From DATKEG01 sp035544515 (GTDB lineage: Bacteria > Acidobacteriota > Vicinamibacteria > Fen-336): a stretch of DNA of 28,898 bases. The stretch is taken from the NCBI GenBank assembly GCA_035544515.1, contig DATKEG010000131.1, positions 1-28,898 on the forward strand, read 5' to 3'. Shown here piece by piece: positions 1-7,823 of this stretch (its first letter is position 1; each line of letters begins with the position of its first letter). The position numbers were made by a program, and so were the translations under genes. Below the pieces are notes generated by a model. That model searched no databases. It was not told the origin of the DNA and worked only from the letters and a program-made list of their open reading frames with translations.

Positions 1-9
1 GCCGGCGGG

Positions 10-26
10 CGCGAGTTAAACTCGCG
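10..26. promoter_or_regulatory. 17-bp palindrome just upstream of the methyltransferase gene
   Basis: Two 8-base arms, CGCGAGTT and AACTCGCG, flank a single A and form a perfect inverted repeat. It ends 4 bases before the ATG of the first gene. It could be a transcription-factor operator, or a small hairpin near the ribosome binding site; there is no T-run to make it a convincing terminator. The window starts only 9 bases upstream, so promoter context is missing. Confidence 0.35.
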
Positions 27-30
27 GCGG

Positions 31-1317
31 ATGGACCCCGATAATCCCGACCTCCTCGCGCTCCACCGCCGCCTGGAGCAGGAGGAGAAGGACTACGCCG
101 AGGCCCTCGACGCCCTCGACGCGCTGGCCGGCTTCGCCCTGCCCCAGGAGACGCTGAAGGAGATGCCGGAGCTGCTCGCGCGGCTCAACGGCCTGTGGGA
201 AGCGCCGGCGCCGCCGGCCGGCCGCGGCCTGGCCGGCCGCCATCAGCGCAGCGTCTGGGGCGTGGTCGCGCCCTTCCTGGCGCGCCAGCAGGACTTCAAC
301 GCCACGCTCGTCCGCACGCTCAACGGGTACTTCGACGAGACGGCGCGGTTGCACGCGCGGCTGCGGGACGTCGTCTCGGCGCTCGTCCGCTACGCGCAGC
401 GGCTGCAGCCGGTGGTGGACGCGCGAGACCGGGTGGCCACGGCCGCCGCCACCACCCGCGCCGAGCTGATCCTGGAGCGCTTCGACCGCCGGCAGGAGTC
501 CCTGGCCCGGCGGATCGAGGGCCTGCAGGCGCTGCGGGACGGCCTGGAGAGCGTCTCCGAGGAGGTGCGCGCTGTGCGCGGCGCCCTCGCTTCCGGAGCG
601 CCGCCGGCGCCGACCGCCGCCGCGGCCGAGCGGGCGGCCGCCGGCGCGGGCTACGCCGCCTTCGAGAACCGCTTCCGCGGCAGCCCGGACGAGATCCGCG
701 CGCGGCTCGCATCCTACGTGGACCTGTTCCGGGGCCAGGCTCCCGTGGTGGACCTCGGCTGCGGCCGCGGCGAGTTCCTGGAGCTGCTGCGGGCCGCGGG
801 CGTGCCCGCCCGGGGCGTGGAGGCGAACGCGCATACGGCCCGCGAGAGCCGCGAGCGTGGCCTGGACGTCACGGAGGGCGACCTGCTGGAGTTCCTGCGG
901 GCGCAGGGCGCCGGGTCGCTCGGCGGGGTCTTCGCCGCCCAGGTCGCCGAGCACCTGCGGCCGGACGTGCTGCAGGGCCTGCTGCGCGAGGCGCACCGCG
1001 TCCTGCGCGCGGGCGGCCTGCTCGCGCTCGAGACCGTGAACCCGCGCTCCGTGGTCGGCTTCCTCGAGGTCTACATCCGCGACCTCACCCACGAGCGGCC
1101 CCTGCACCCGGACACGCTCCGCTTCCTCGCCGCCGCCGCCGGCTTCACCGACGTGCGCGTGGAATGGCGCGCGCCGGTGGATCCCGCGGCACGCCTGCAG
1201 CCGATTCCCGTGGCCGGGCTGCCGCCGCCGGCCGCGCAGGCGCTCAACGAGAACGTGGAGCGGCTCAACGGGCTGGTGTACGGACCGCAGGAGTACGTCC
1301 TCCTGGCCACGCGCTGA
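31..1317 (+). CDS. class I SAM-dependent methyltransferase with helical N-terminal region
   Basis: A 428-residue protein. Residues 1-200 are charged and mostly helical, with coiled-coil character (for example RLEQEEKDYAEAL). The class I methyltransferase fold follows at about 235-380. The SAM-binding motif I reads VVDLGCGRGEFLELL, with D241 and the glycine-rich loop just after it, and an acidic GVEAN strand-2 end follows. The family moves methyl groups from S-adenosylmethionine; the acceptor cannot be told from the sequence. The stop overlaps the start of the next gene, a glycosyltransferase, by one base (TGATG). Together with the helical front end this suggests a role in modifying or capping a surface glycan (inference). 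The ATG at 31 is the first usable start and has only a weak purine-rich ribosome site. Confidence 0.85.
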   Translation: MDPDNPDLLALHRRLEQEEKDYAEALDALDALAGFALPQETLKEMPELLARLNGLWEAPAPPAGRGLAGRHQRSVWGVVAPFLARQQDFNATLVRTLNGYFDETARLHARLRDVVSALVRYAQRLQPVVDARDRVATAAATTRAELILERFDRRQESLARRIEGLQALRDGLESVSEEVRAVRGALASGAPPAPTAAAAERAAAGAGYAAFENRFRGSPDEIRARLASYVDLFRGQAPVVDLGCGRGEFLELLRAAGVPARGVEANAHTARESRERGLDVTEGDLLEFLRAQGAGSLGGVFAAQVAEHLRPDVLQGLLREAHRVLRAGGLLALETVNPRSVVGFLEVYIRDLTHERPLHPDTLRFLAAAAGFTDVRVEWRAPVDPAARLQPIPVAGLPPPAAQALNENVERLNGLVYGPQEYVLLATR

Positions 1318-2618
1318 TGCGTGTCGCGTTCGTGAGCCCCCTTCCACCCGCCGCCACCGGGATCGCCGACTACGCGGCGGACGTGCTCGCCGTGCTCGCG
1401 CCCGCGCACGAGATCGACGTGTTCCACGGCCAGGACGACGTGGACGCGAGCCGGCTGCCCGCCTCGTGCGCGCTCTACCCGGCCTCGCAGCTCCTCGCGC
1501 GGCAGCGTCGCGAGCCCTACGAGGCGGTGGTGTACCAGATGGGCAACGGCCTCTCCCACGCGTTCCTCTATCCCCTGCTCCCGAGAGCGCCGGGCCTGCT
1601 CGTACTGCACGACCTCGTGCTGCACCACTCGCGGGCGCGCATGCTGCTCGACACGCCCGCGGCCCGCGCGTACGCGCGCGAGCCGTGGAGCCTGGCGCGC
1701 CGCGCGGCGGCAGCCGCGGCCTTTGAGGCGTACGCCGGCGAGGTGGCCCACGGCTACCCGGCGCAGGCGGCGCGGCTGGTGCCGGCGCAGCTCGGCACGG
1801 TGGGCGACCTGCTGCCCTACGCCTACCCGCTCTTCCGGCTGCCCGTCGAGGCCTCGCGCGTGGTCGCCGTGCACAACCGCTTCATGGCCGACGCCGTGAA
1901 GGCCGACGTGCCGTCGGCCGAGGTCGTGCGGGTCGCCATGCCCGTCGAGCCGCTGCCGGTGACGCATGGCGCCGGCGCCGCGGTGCGCGCCCGCCACGGC
2001 ATCGGGGCCGGGGACCTCGTGGTCGGCTGCTTCGGTCTCCTCACGCGCGAGAAGGAGGTGGCGGTGGTGGCCCGCGCCGTGGCGCGGGCCGCGTTCCATC
2101 TCCCGGGCGTGCGGCTGCTGCTGGTGGGCCCGGCGCCGGACGGGGACGCGCTCGCGCGCACGCTCGAGCGCGCCGGGGTGGGGCCACGCGCGACCGTGGC
2201 CGGCCATGTCCCCTTCGCCGAGCTGGGCGCCCACCTGGAAGCCTCGGACGTGGTCGCCCACCTGCGTTATCCGACGGCGCGCGAAACCTCCGCCGCGCTC
2301 CTGCGCGCGCTCGCCCAGGGCCGGGCCACCGTCATGTCCGACCTCGAGAACCTCGCCGAGGTGCCCGAGGCCGCGGTCCTGCGCGCCGACCCCACCGACG
2401 AGGAGGGCGGTGTCTTGCGCGCCATCCTGCGGCTGGCCGCGGCTCCCGCGGCCCGCGCCGCGCTGGGCGCGCGGGCGCGCGCGTTCGTGGCGGGGGAGCA
2501 CTCGCTCCTGCGCTGCCGCGAGAGCTACACCGCCGCGCTGGAGCGCACGGCGGCCCGGCACGCCCCCGCGCCCGGCGGGTGGCCGCGGCACTGGAGGGCC
2601 GAGGGGGAGACGGCGTGA
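1317..2618 (+). CDS. GT4-like glycosyltransferase (GT-B fold)
   Basis: A 433-residue protein beginning MRVAFVSPLPPAATGIADY, the usual first strand and glycine loop of a GT-B N-terminal domain in sugar-nucleotide-dependent transferases. The C-terminal nucleotide-binding half has VVGCFGLLTREKEVAVV, then LLLVGPAP, and a RETSAALLRALAQGRATVMSD segment. That segment corresponds to the donor-binding EX7E region of GT4 enzymes in the RGETS-type variant. No signal peptide is seen, so it should be cytoplasmic or peripheral. The ATG lies inside the stop of the methyltransferase gene (TGATG), so translation is coupled. This is why I start here, although the frame is open much further upstream. Donor and acceptor sugars are unknown; a surface polysaccharide or lipid-linked glycan is a reasonable guess from the neighbour. 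Confidence 0.85.
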   Translation: MRVAFVSPLPPAATGIADYAADVLAVLAPAHEIDVFHGQDDVDASRLPASCALYPASQLLARQRREPYEAVVYQMGNGLSHAFLYPLLPRAPGLLVLHDLVLHHSRARMLLDTPAARAYAREPWSLARRAAAAAAFEAYAGEVAHGYPAQAARLVPAQLGTVGDLLPYAYPLFRLPVEASRVVAVHNRFMADAVKADVPSAEVVRVAMPVEPLPVTHGAGAAVRARHGIGAGDLVVGCFGLLTREKEVAVVARAVARAAFHLPGVRLLLVGPAPDGDALARTLERAGVGPRATVAGHVPFAELGAHLEASDVVAHLRYPTARETSAALLRALAQGRATVMSDLENLAEVPEAAVLRADPTDEEGGVLRAILRLAAAPAARAALGARARAFVAGEHSLLRCRESYTAALERTAARHAPAPGGWPRHWRAEGETA

Positions 2619-5600
2619 GGGCCGCGCTCGCGCTCGTCCTCGCCCTGCTGCCCGGCCTGTATGCCTGGTGGGGAGGCCGCCGGCTCGTGCGGCTGTCGGC
2701 GGACCCTGCGCTGCCCGAACGATACCTCGGGCACCGCCTGCGCGTGGCGCAGGCGGCCGGTGTCGTGTTCGCGATCCTGCTGCTGTTGCTGCGCCCGCAC
2801 TGGATCTGGGCGTCGCCCGTCCTGGGCGCCGCGGTCCTGGCCGGGGGCTTCCCCGCGCGCCGGGCCATCCTCGGCGAGAACTGGCGCTTCGCGGCCTATG
2901 CCGGGCACGTGCTCCGGATCGCGACCGCGGGCCTCGGGTTCTGGGTGCTGCTCGCGCTCACGCCCACCGTCATCCCGGACCTGGGTCCCACGCGCTGGCC
3001 CACGGCCCTCGTGATGGCCGTCGTTCTGGTCCTCTGGCACGACCGCTATGCCGAGGCGTTCCTCGCGCTCTCGCGCGCCCGCGCGCTCCAGCGGCCGGAC
3101 CTGGCGGCGCGGCTGGGAGTGATCGCCGCGCGGACGCGCGTGCCCCCGCCCCAGCTGCGGCGCGTGGGCGCCCCCGGGGGTCGGTGGGCCAACGCCTTCG
3201 CGCTGCCCTCGATGCGCCGGCCGACCGTGCTCTTCACGGACACCCTGCTCGACCAGTTCGCCCCCGACGAGATCGCGGCCATCTTCGCCCACGAGCTGGC
3301 CCACCTGGAGCGCCACGACCGCGCCCGGCTGCAGCGCGGACGCGTCGTGGTGTGGGCGGCCATCGCGGTCGCCACCCTGGCCATCCCGCTCGCCCGCGCG
3401 GCCCTGGGCGTGGAGGGCTCGCGACTGGACTGGCTGTGGGCGGTGGCCGTGCTCCTCTCGCTGGCCGTCTACGGCACGCACCACCGCGCGCACGAAGCCG
3501 AGAGCGACAGCCGCGCCGTCGCGCTGTCCGGGGATCCCGAGGCCCTCGTCCGCGCGCTGGTGAAGCTCGACGCCCTGGCCGTGCTGCCGCGGCGGTGGGA
3601 CCCGGGCCTGGGGCGCCAGTCCACCCACCCGAGCCTCGCGCGGCGCATCCAGGCCATCCGCGCCGCGGGCGGCGTCGTCGCCGCCGGTCTCGAGCAGCCG
3701 GTGGTGCTGCGGTCCACGGAGGAGGGCCGGCGGGTCGTGCTGGAAGAGGCGCGCATCCACTGGCTGGAAGGGGTGCCCGCCGCGGGCGCGGGGGGCGACG
3801 CCGCCGCGCTGAGGGAGCAGGCGGCCAGCGTGCTCTCGGTCCCGTACCTGCAGCTCACGGAGCTGCGGCTGCGCGCGGCGCTGGGCGGGTCCGCGCGGCT
3901 CGTCGCCGAGGACGTGGGCGGTCGCACCTGGTCGCTGCCGCTCCACGCCTCTGATGTGAGCCCGGCCCAGGCCGCGCTGGACCTGGTCGAAGGCCGGCTG
4001 GCGCGCCCGCCTGCCGGCCGGATGCACCACCCGGCGCTGGGCGGCGGCCTGTCCGCGCTGGCCGTGCTCGCGTCCGTGCTCGCCGGCCAGTTCGGGCCGG
4101 CGCTCGTGCCCGGCTTGATCGGGATGTTCCGGGCGAGCCAGGGCACCCTGGCCGCGCTCGGAGCCACCGCCGTGGCCACGGGACTGCTCGCCTTGCGCCA
4201 GGACGACACGCGCACCGGCGCCACCGGGCCTCTCGCCGCGGCCGCCCTGGCCGCGCTCGTGGTGTTCGGCGCGCTGGCCCTGGTGGTCAGCGTGCTGCGC
4301 GCGCGTGTCGTCGGCGAGCGCCGGGCGCGCGCGGGCCACGTGACCGCGGCCCTGCTCGGCGTATTCGCGGCCGTGGCCTGGGCGGGACTGATCGCCGACG
4401 CGGCCGGGACGCCGCGCGCGCTGAGGATTCACCAGGCCGCGCTCGCACGACCCGCGGCCGCCGTCGCCCTGGCCGGGGTGGCGGCCGTGCTGGCGTTCGC
4501 GCGCCGGCCCGGAGCGCGCTTCGCGGCGCTGGCGGCGGCCCTCCTGGCCACGCTGCCCGTGGTGGCGGGCTCGCGCTGGTTCCTGGACCGCTTCGCGCGC
4601 GACCCCTTCCTCGCCCGTCCCGACTCCCTGCCGGTCCGGGTCCTCGCCGTACGGCCCACGCGTGAGACACGCATCGGCTCCGCGGCCGTGCAGCTCCGGC
4701 TCTCGCCTTCCGCGTCCCGCTTCGCGTTACGGCCGGTGGAGGCCGACGTGGAGGGCGAGCGGCGGGCGGCCCGCCGCCTCAGCCTGCGCAGCTTCTCGGG
4801 ACCGGAGCGCGAGATCGAAGCGGAGGACGTCCGGTTCCTCAACGATCTGCGCGTCCTGGCCCTGGTGCGGATGCCTGCCGGCCTCGAGCTGCGCGCGGTG
4901 TCGCTCGACGACGCGCAGGACGTCTCCTGGCGCCAGGCCCTGCCGGACCTGCGCGCGCCCCGGCTCGATCTGGACGTCGCGCTGGGGCGCTGGCGCGTCG
5001 GCGGAATGGACCCGGACGGCCGTGCGACGGTGGTGATCGGCGGCCGGCTCAACGAGGGCGGGTTCGAAGGCCACCGCTGGGCGCTGCTGCCCGATTCCGG
5101 CACCGGCGCGCCGCTGCCGCCGGTGGCGTCGCAGCGCGCGGCGCTGGCCATACGCGTCGAGGTCGAGTCGGGCGCCGTGCCCGCCCTGATGCTGACGGGG
5201 GCGCCTTCGCTGCCCATGCGCTCCGAGCTGTGGACGCTCGGCTCCGACGCACCGCGGCTGGTCGCGATCTCGGGGCTGCCCCTGCGCTGCGTCGATCCGC
5301 CGATCGACCACGCGGACGCGAGATTCACCTGTCTGGCCTTCGACGGCCGGCGCACGCTGCTCTGGACCGTGGACGCGCGCGCCGGCCACCTCGATCCCGT
5401 GGCGTCGTTGCCCGGGCGGGTCTTCGCGCTGCAGCCCGCTCCGCACGGCCGGCTTCTCGGGTGGGCGGAGGAAGGACTCGTGGAGATCGATCTGGCGCGC
5501 GGCGAGGCCCTGCAGCTGCGCCTCCCCTCCGCGGCGGAACGGCCCAGCGAGCTGGCCCCGGTCGGCGAGTCGCTGGGCACGCTGGCGGCCACGCACGGCG

Positions 5601-5635
5601 GCGCCGTGGTGACCGTGTACCAGGTGGACCGCTGA
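2615..5635 (+). CDS. membrane M48-family zinc metallopeptidase with large C-terminal extension
   Basis: A 1006-residue protein. I start at the GTG whose last two bases begin the previous stop (GTGA), preceded by a GAGGGGGAG ribosome site. The N-terminal third has hydrophobic helices at about 1-19, 46-80, 98-115 and 127-142, then the zinc site HELAH (H226, E227, H230) followed by paired helices near 245-262 and 273-288. The third ligand is likely E294 in the EAESD motif (ExxxD). This is the Ste24/HtpX-like M48 layout of membrane proteases acting on membrane or lipidated proteins. Unusually, a second membrane-rich block (about 470-660) and a soluble, beta-rich tail (about 660-1006) follow; ordinary M48 proteins are about 280-450 residues. 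Coupling to a methyltransferase and glycosyltransferase hints at envelope work. Function of the tail is unknown. Confidence 0.85.
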   Translation: MRAALALVLALLPGLYAWWGGRRLVRLSADPALPERYLGHRLRVAQAAGVVFAILLLLLRPHWIWASPVLGAAVLAGGFPARRAILGENWRFAAYAGHVLRIATAGLGFWVLLALTPTVIPDLGPTRWPTALVMAVVLVLWHDRYAEAFLALSRARALQRPDLAARLGVIAARTRVPPPQLRRVGAPGGRWANAFALPSMRRPTVLFTDTLLDQFAPDEIAAIFAHELAHLERHDRARLQRGRVVVWAAIAVATLAIPLARAALGVEGSRLDWLWAVAVLLSLAVYGTHHRAHEAESDSRAVALSGDPEALVRALVKLDALAVLPRRWDPGLGRQSTHPSLARRIQAIRAAGGVVAAGLEQPVVLRSTEEGRRVVLEEARIHWLEGVPAAGAGGDAAALREQAASVLSVPYLQLTELRLRAALGGSARLVAEDVGGRTWSLPLHASDVSPAQAALDLVEGRLARPPAGRMHHPALGGGLSALAVLASVLAGQFGPALVPGLIGMFRASQGTLAALGATAVATGLLALRQDDTRTGATGPLAAAALAALVVFGALALVVSVLRARVVGERRARAGHVTAALLGVFAAVAWAGLIADAAGTPRALRIHQAALARPAAAVALAGVAAVLAFARRPGARFAALAAALLATLPVVAGSRWFLDRFARDPFLARPDSLPVRVLAVRPTRETRIGSAAVQLRLSPSASRFALRPVEADVEGERRAARRLSLRSFSGPEREIEAEDVRFLNDLRVLALVRMPAGLELRAVSLDDAQDVSWRQALPDLRAPRLDLDVALGRWRVGGMDPDGRATVVIGGRLNEGGFEGHRWALLPDSGTGAPLPPVASQRAALAIRVEVESGAVPALMLTGAPSLPMRSELWTLGSDAPRLVAISGLPLRCVDPPIDHADARFTCLAFDGRRTLLWTVDARAGHLDPVASLPGRVFALQPAPHGRLLGWAEEGLVEIDLARGEALQLRLPSAAERPSELAPVGESLGTLAATHGGAVVTVYQVDR

Positions 5636-5660
5636 TCAGGCCGCGAGTCACGGAGCGCGA

Positions 5661-6359
5661 TCAGGTCCCGACCTCGCGCAGCACCCGGAACCCGTAGTCG
5701 GCGTACCGGAAGGCCGGCGGCAGGCTGCTGCGCGCCGACGGCGGCGACCAGCGCACGTGATGGCGCCACGAGCCGCCGCGGCTGGCGCGGCGCTCGCCCT
5801 CGTCGGGGCCACGAGGATCGGTTTCGGGCGACACCGCGTAATAGTCGGCCCGGTACCAGTCCTGGCACCACTCGTGGACGATGGTGCCCATGTCGAGAAG
5901 ACCGTAGCCGTTGGGTCGCCCGCGGCCGGCGGCCCAGGGCGCGGCCAAAGGACCCTCCGGCAGCTCGCCGTCGGGCACGCTCGTTCCCCAGGCCGTCGGC
6001 GCACCCTCCAGCCCCCCGCGCGCGGCACGCTCCCATTCGGCCTCGGTGGGCAGACGCCAGCGGCCACCCACCGCCTCGCCGAGCCACTCCGTGAACGCGA
6101 TGGCGTCGAACCACGTCACGCCGACGACGGGCTGCCTCGAATCGCCGAAGGCCGGTTCCGACCACCACGGCGGGGCCGCGGCCGATCCCGCCGCCAGGAA
6201 CGGCTCGTACTGGCCGCGCGTCACGGGGGTGCGGCCGAGGAAGAACCCGCCGACGCGCACGTCGTGCGCCGGCCGTTCATCGGGCCGGCCCTGGGCCGAA
6301 CCCATCGTGAAGGACCCGCCGGGGACGGCCACGGTCTCGATTCGCACGGAGATGGTCAC
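5661..6359 (-). CDS. SUMF1/formylglycine-generating-enzyme-fold protein, probably not a true FGE
   Basis: A 232-residue protein with the markers of this fold in order: VPGGSFTMGS near the start, ERPAHDVRV, TPVTRGQY, VVGVTWFDAIAF, RLPTEAEWERAARGG, the ASRGGSW strand and a final YGFRVLRE. Bacterial relatives are often used as binding or accessory domains, for example with kinases, and some are oxidases. The two cysteines that aerobic formylglycine-generating enzymes carry near the C-terminus are absent; the only cysteine is in EWCQDWY. Sulfatase activation is therefore unlikely, and no sulfatase is encoded in the window. Start is a GTG with no clear ribosome site. The gene converges on the M48 gene (25-base gap) and diverges from the TPR gene (110-base spacer). 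Confidence 0.82.
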   Translation of the reverse strand: MTISVRIETVAVPGGSFTMGSAQGRPDERPAHDVRVGGFFLGRTPVTRGQYEPFLAAGSAAAPPWWSEPAFGDSRQPVVGVTWFDAIAFTEWLGEAVGGRWRLPTEAEWERAARGGLEGAPTAWGTSVPDGELPEGPLAAPWAAGRGRPNGYGLLDMGTIVHEWCQDWYRADYYAVSPETDPRGPDEGERRASRGGSWRHHVRWSPPSARSSLPPAFRYADYGFRVLREVGT

Positions 6360-6469
6360 TGCGCCAGGAGCATGTTGGCGCCGCGACGGCGACCCGAGCG
6401 AGTCTGGACGCGAGCGGCGACCCGGCGGTAGATTAAGCCAGAAGCCGCGAGGCGGGGTCCGGGATCGAA

Positions 6470-7732
6470 GTGATCGAGAGGAAGTGCCGTCGAGGAGGTC
6501 GGAGGTCGTCCCCGGCGTGGGCGTCGCTCGCCCGCTGGACGGCCTGCGGCCTCGCCCTGGTGGCCGCGGGGTCGTCCGGAACGCGAACGGCGACGGCGCA
6601 AGAGGACTCCGCCGCCGCGCGAGCCGGCGCGCTTTCGAAGGCGCAGGCCCTGATCGAGACGGGATCGTTCGAGGAGGCGGTCTCGCTCCTGCGCCTTGCG
6701 GTCGGCCGCAACCCCGCCGATGCCGACGCGCGTCTGATGCTGGGCACGGCCCTGGCCCTGCTGCCCCGCCGCTCCGAGGCCCTCGAAGAGCTGGCCGCGG
6801 CCATCCGCCTGCGCCCCGACTTCGCTCCGGGGCACCACGCCATGGGGATGGCGCTCGCGCGCTTCGTGGAGCCGGAGCGGGCCCGCCAGGCCTTCGAAAA
6901 GGCCATCGAGCTGGACCCGCGCCTGGCCGCGGCCCACGTCAATCTGGCCCTGGTGCTGGCGCAGGTCGGCCAGACCGACGCCGCCGCCCGGCACCTCGAC
7001 ACGGCCGTCCAGATCGAAGGAGACTCTCCCGCCGCCGCGTACGCTCATCGCCTCCGGGGACTGCTCTACAGCGAGCAGGATCGGCCCGAGCTGGCCGTGT
7101 CCGCGTTCGAGAGGGCGGTCGCGCTCCGGCCCGACGACGCGGAAGCCTTTCTTCACCTGGGCCTGGCCCGCCGGCGGCGGCTGGACTTCGAGGGGTCGCT
7201 GGCCGCGCTGCGCCAGGCCGTCCGGCTCTCTCCCGACAGCGCCCGCGCGCAGTACGAGCTGGGCCGGGAGCTGCTTCGCGCCGGCGAGGCCGAGCCCGCC
7301 GCCGTCCATCTCGGGATCGCCGTGCGCTCGGAGCCCGACGACAAGGCGGCTCTGTACGCCCTGGCGCGCGCCCTCCTCATGAGCGGCCAGCCGAAGGAGG
7401 CCGAAGAGGTGGCGGCCCGGCTGCGCACCGTACGGAGCCGTGCGCAGCAGGCGGACCAGCACGCGTTCGAGGCGAGCCGGCTCAACAACGAAGGGGTCGA
7501 GCTGGAGAGGGCGGGAAGCCTGCGGGGCGCGATCGAGAGATACGCGTCCGCCCTGGAGGTGGACCCCCTCAACACGGTCTTCCGCCGCAACCTCGGACTG
7601 GCGCTGTGCCGCGCCGGACGCTGGGGCGAGGGCGTCGCGGAGCTGAGGGAGGTGGTCCGACTCGATCCGAGCGACCAGGACGCGGCGAAGGCCCTCTACG
7701 TGGCCCTGGAGAAGGCCGCGACCGAACCGTAG
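6470..7732 (+). CDS. secreted or periplasmic tetratricopeptide-repeat protein
   Basis: A 420-residue protein with a positively charged N-terminus, a hydrophobic stretch around ARWTACGLALVAAGSS and a likely cleavage near TATAQ, so it is probably exported. The rest, from about residue 50, is roughly ten tandem 34-residue TPR units. Their recurring signatures are A-x-x-L-G-x-A-L, A-x-x-x-F/L-x-x-A-V/I and a closing L-x-P (for example AIELDP, AVALRP, AVRLSP, ALEVDP). TPR solenoids bind other proteins; no catalytic motif is present. The start is GTG with a poor ribosome site; a TAGATT hexamer about 40 bases upstream is a weak -10 candidate. The gene ends 30 bases before a strong hairpin shared with the convergent receptor gene. 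The partner is unknown; the adjacent SUMF1-fold protein is one candidate. Confidence 0.82.
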   Translation: MIERKCRRGGRRSSPAWASLARWTACGLALVAAGSSGTRTATAQEDSAAARAGALSKAQALIETGSFEEAVSLLRLAVGRNPADADARLMLGTALALLPRRSEALEELAAAIRLRPDFAPGHHAMGMALARFVEPERARQAFEKAIELDPRLAAAHVNLALVLAQVGQTDAAARHLDTAVQIEGDSPAAAYAHRLRGLLYSEQDRPELAVSAFERAVALRPDDAEAFLHLGLARRRRLDFEGSLAALRQAVRLSPDSARAQYELGRELLRAGEAEPAAVHLGIAVRSEPDDKAALYALARALLMSGQPKEAEEVAARLRTVRSRAQQADQHAFEASRLNNEGVELERAGSLRGAIERYASALEVDPLNTVFRRNLGLALCRAGRWGEGVAELREVVRLDPSDQDAAKALYVALEKAATEP

Positions 7733-7762
7733 CTCCCACCCGGCCAGCACCCCGGAACGACA

Positions 7763-7802
7763 TCGGCGCAGCTCCTGCACCGCCGTGCAGAAGCTGCGCC
7801 GA
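7763..7802. terminator. long hairpin between convergent genes, bidirectional terminator-like
   Basis: The arm TCGGCGCAGCT (7763-7773) is the exact reverse complement of 7792-7802. After one mismatch the stem continues with CTGCAC against GTGCAG around a CGCC loop, giving 17 base pairs in all. It sits 30 bases after the TPR stop and 21 bases from the receptor stop, where a bidirectional terminator is expected. Neither strand has a T-run, so it is not a textbook intrinsic terminator; it may act with Rho or protect mRNA 3' ends. Confidence 0.6.
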
Positions 7803-7823
7803 GACGCCGCGAACCGCTACGCC

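Noticed and set aside
195..1316. The glycosyltransferase frame is open far upstream of 1317.
   Set aside because: The upstream part is low-complexity reading through the methyltransferase gene; the product from 1317 has a canonical GT-B first strand.
5661..6359. True sulfatase-activating formylglycine-generating enzyme.
   Set aside because: The C-terminal cysteine pair is missing and no sulfatase gene is present.
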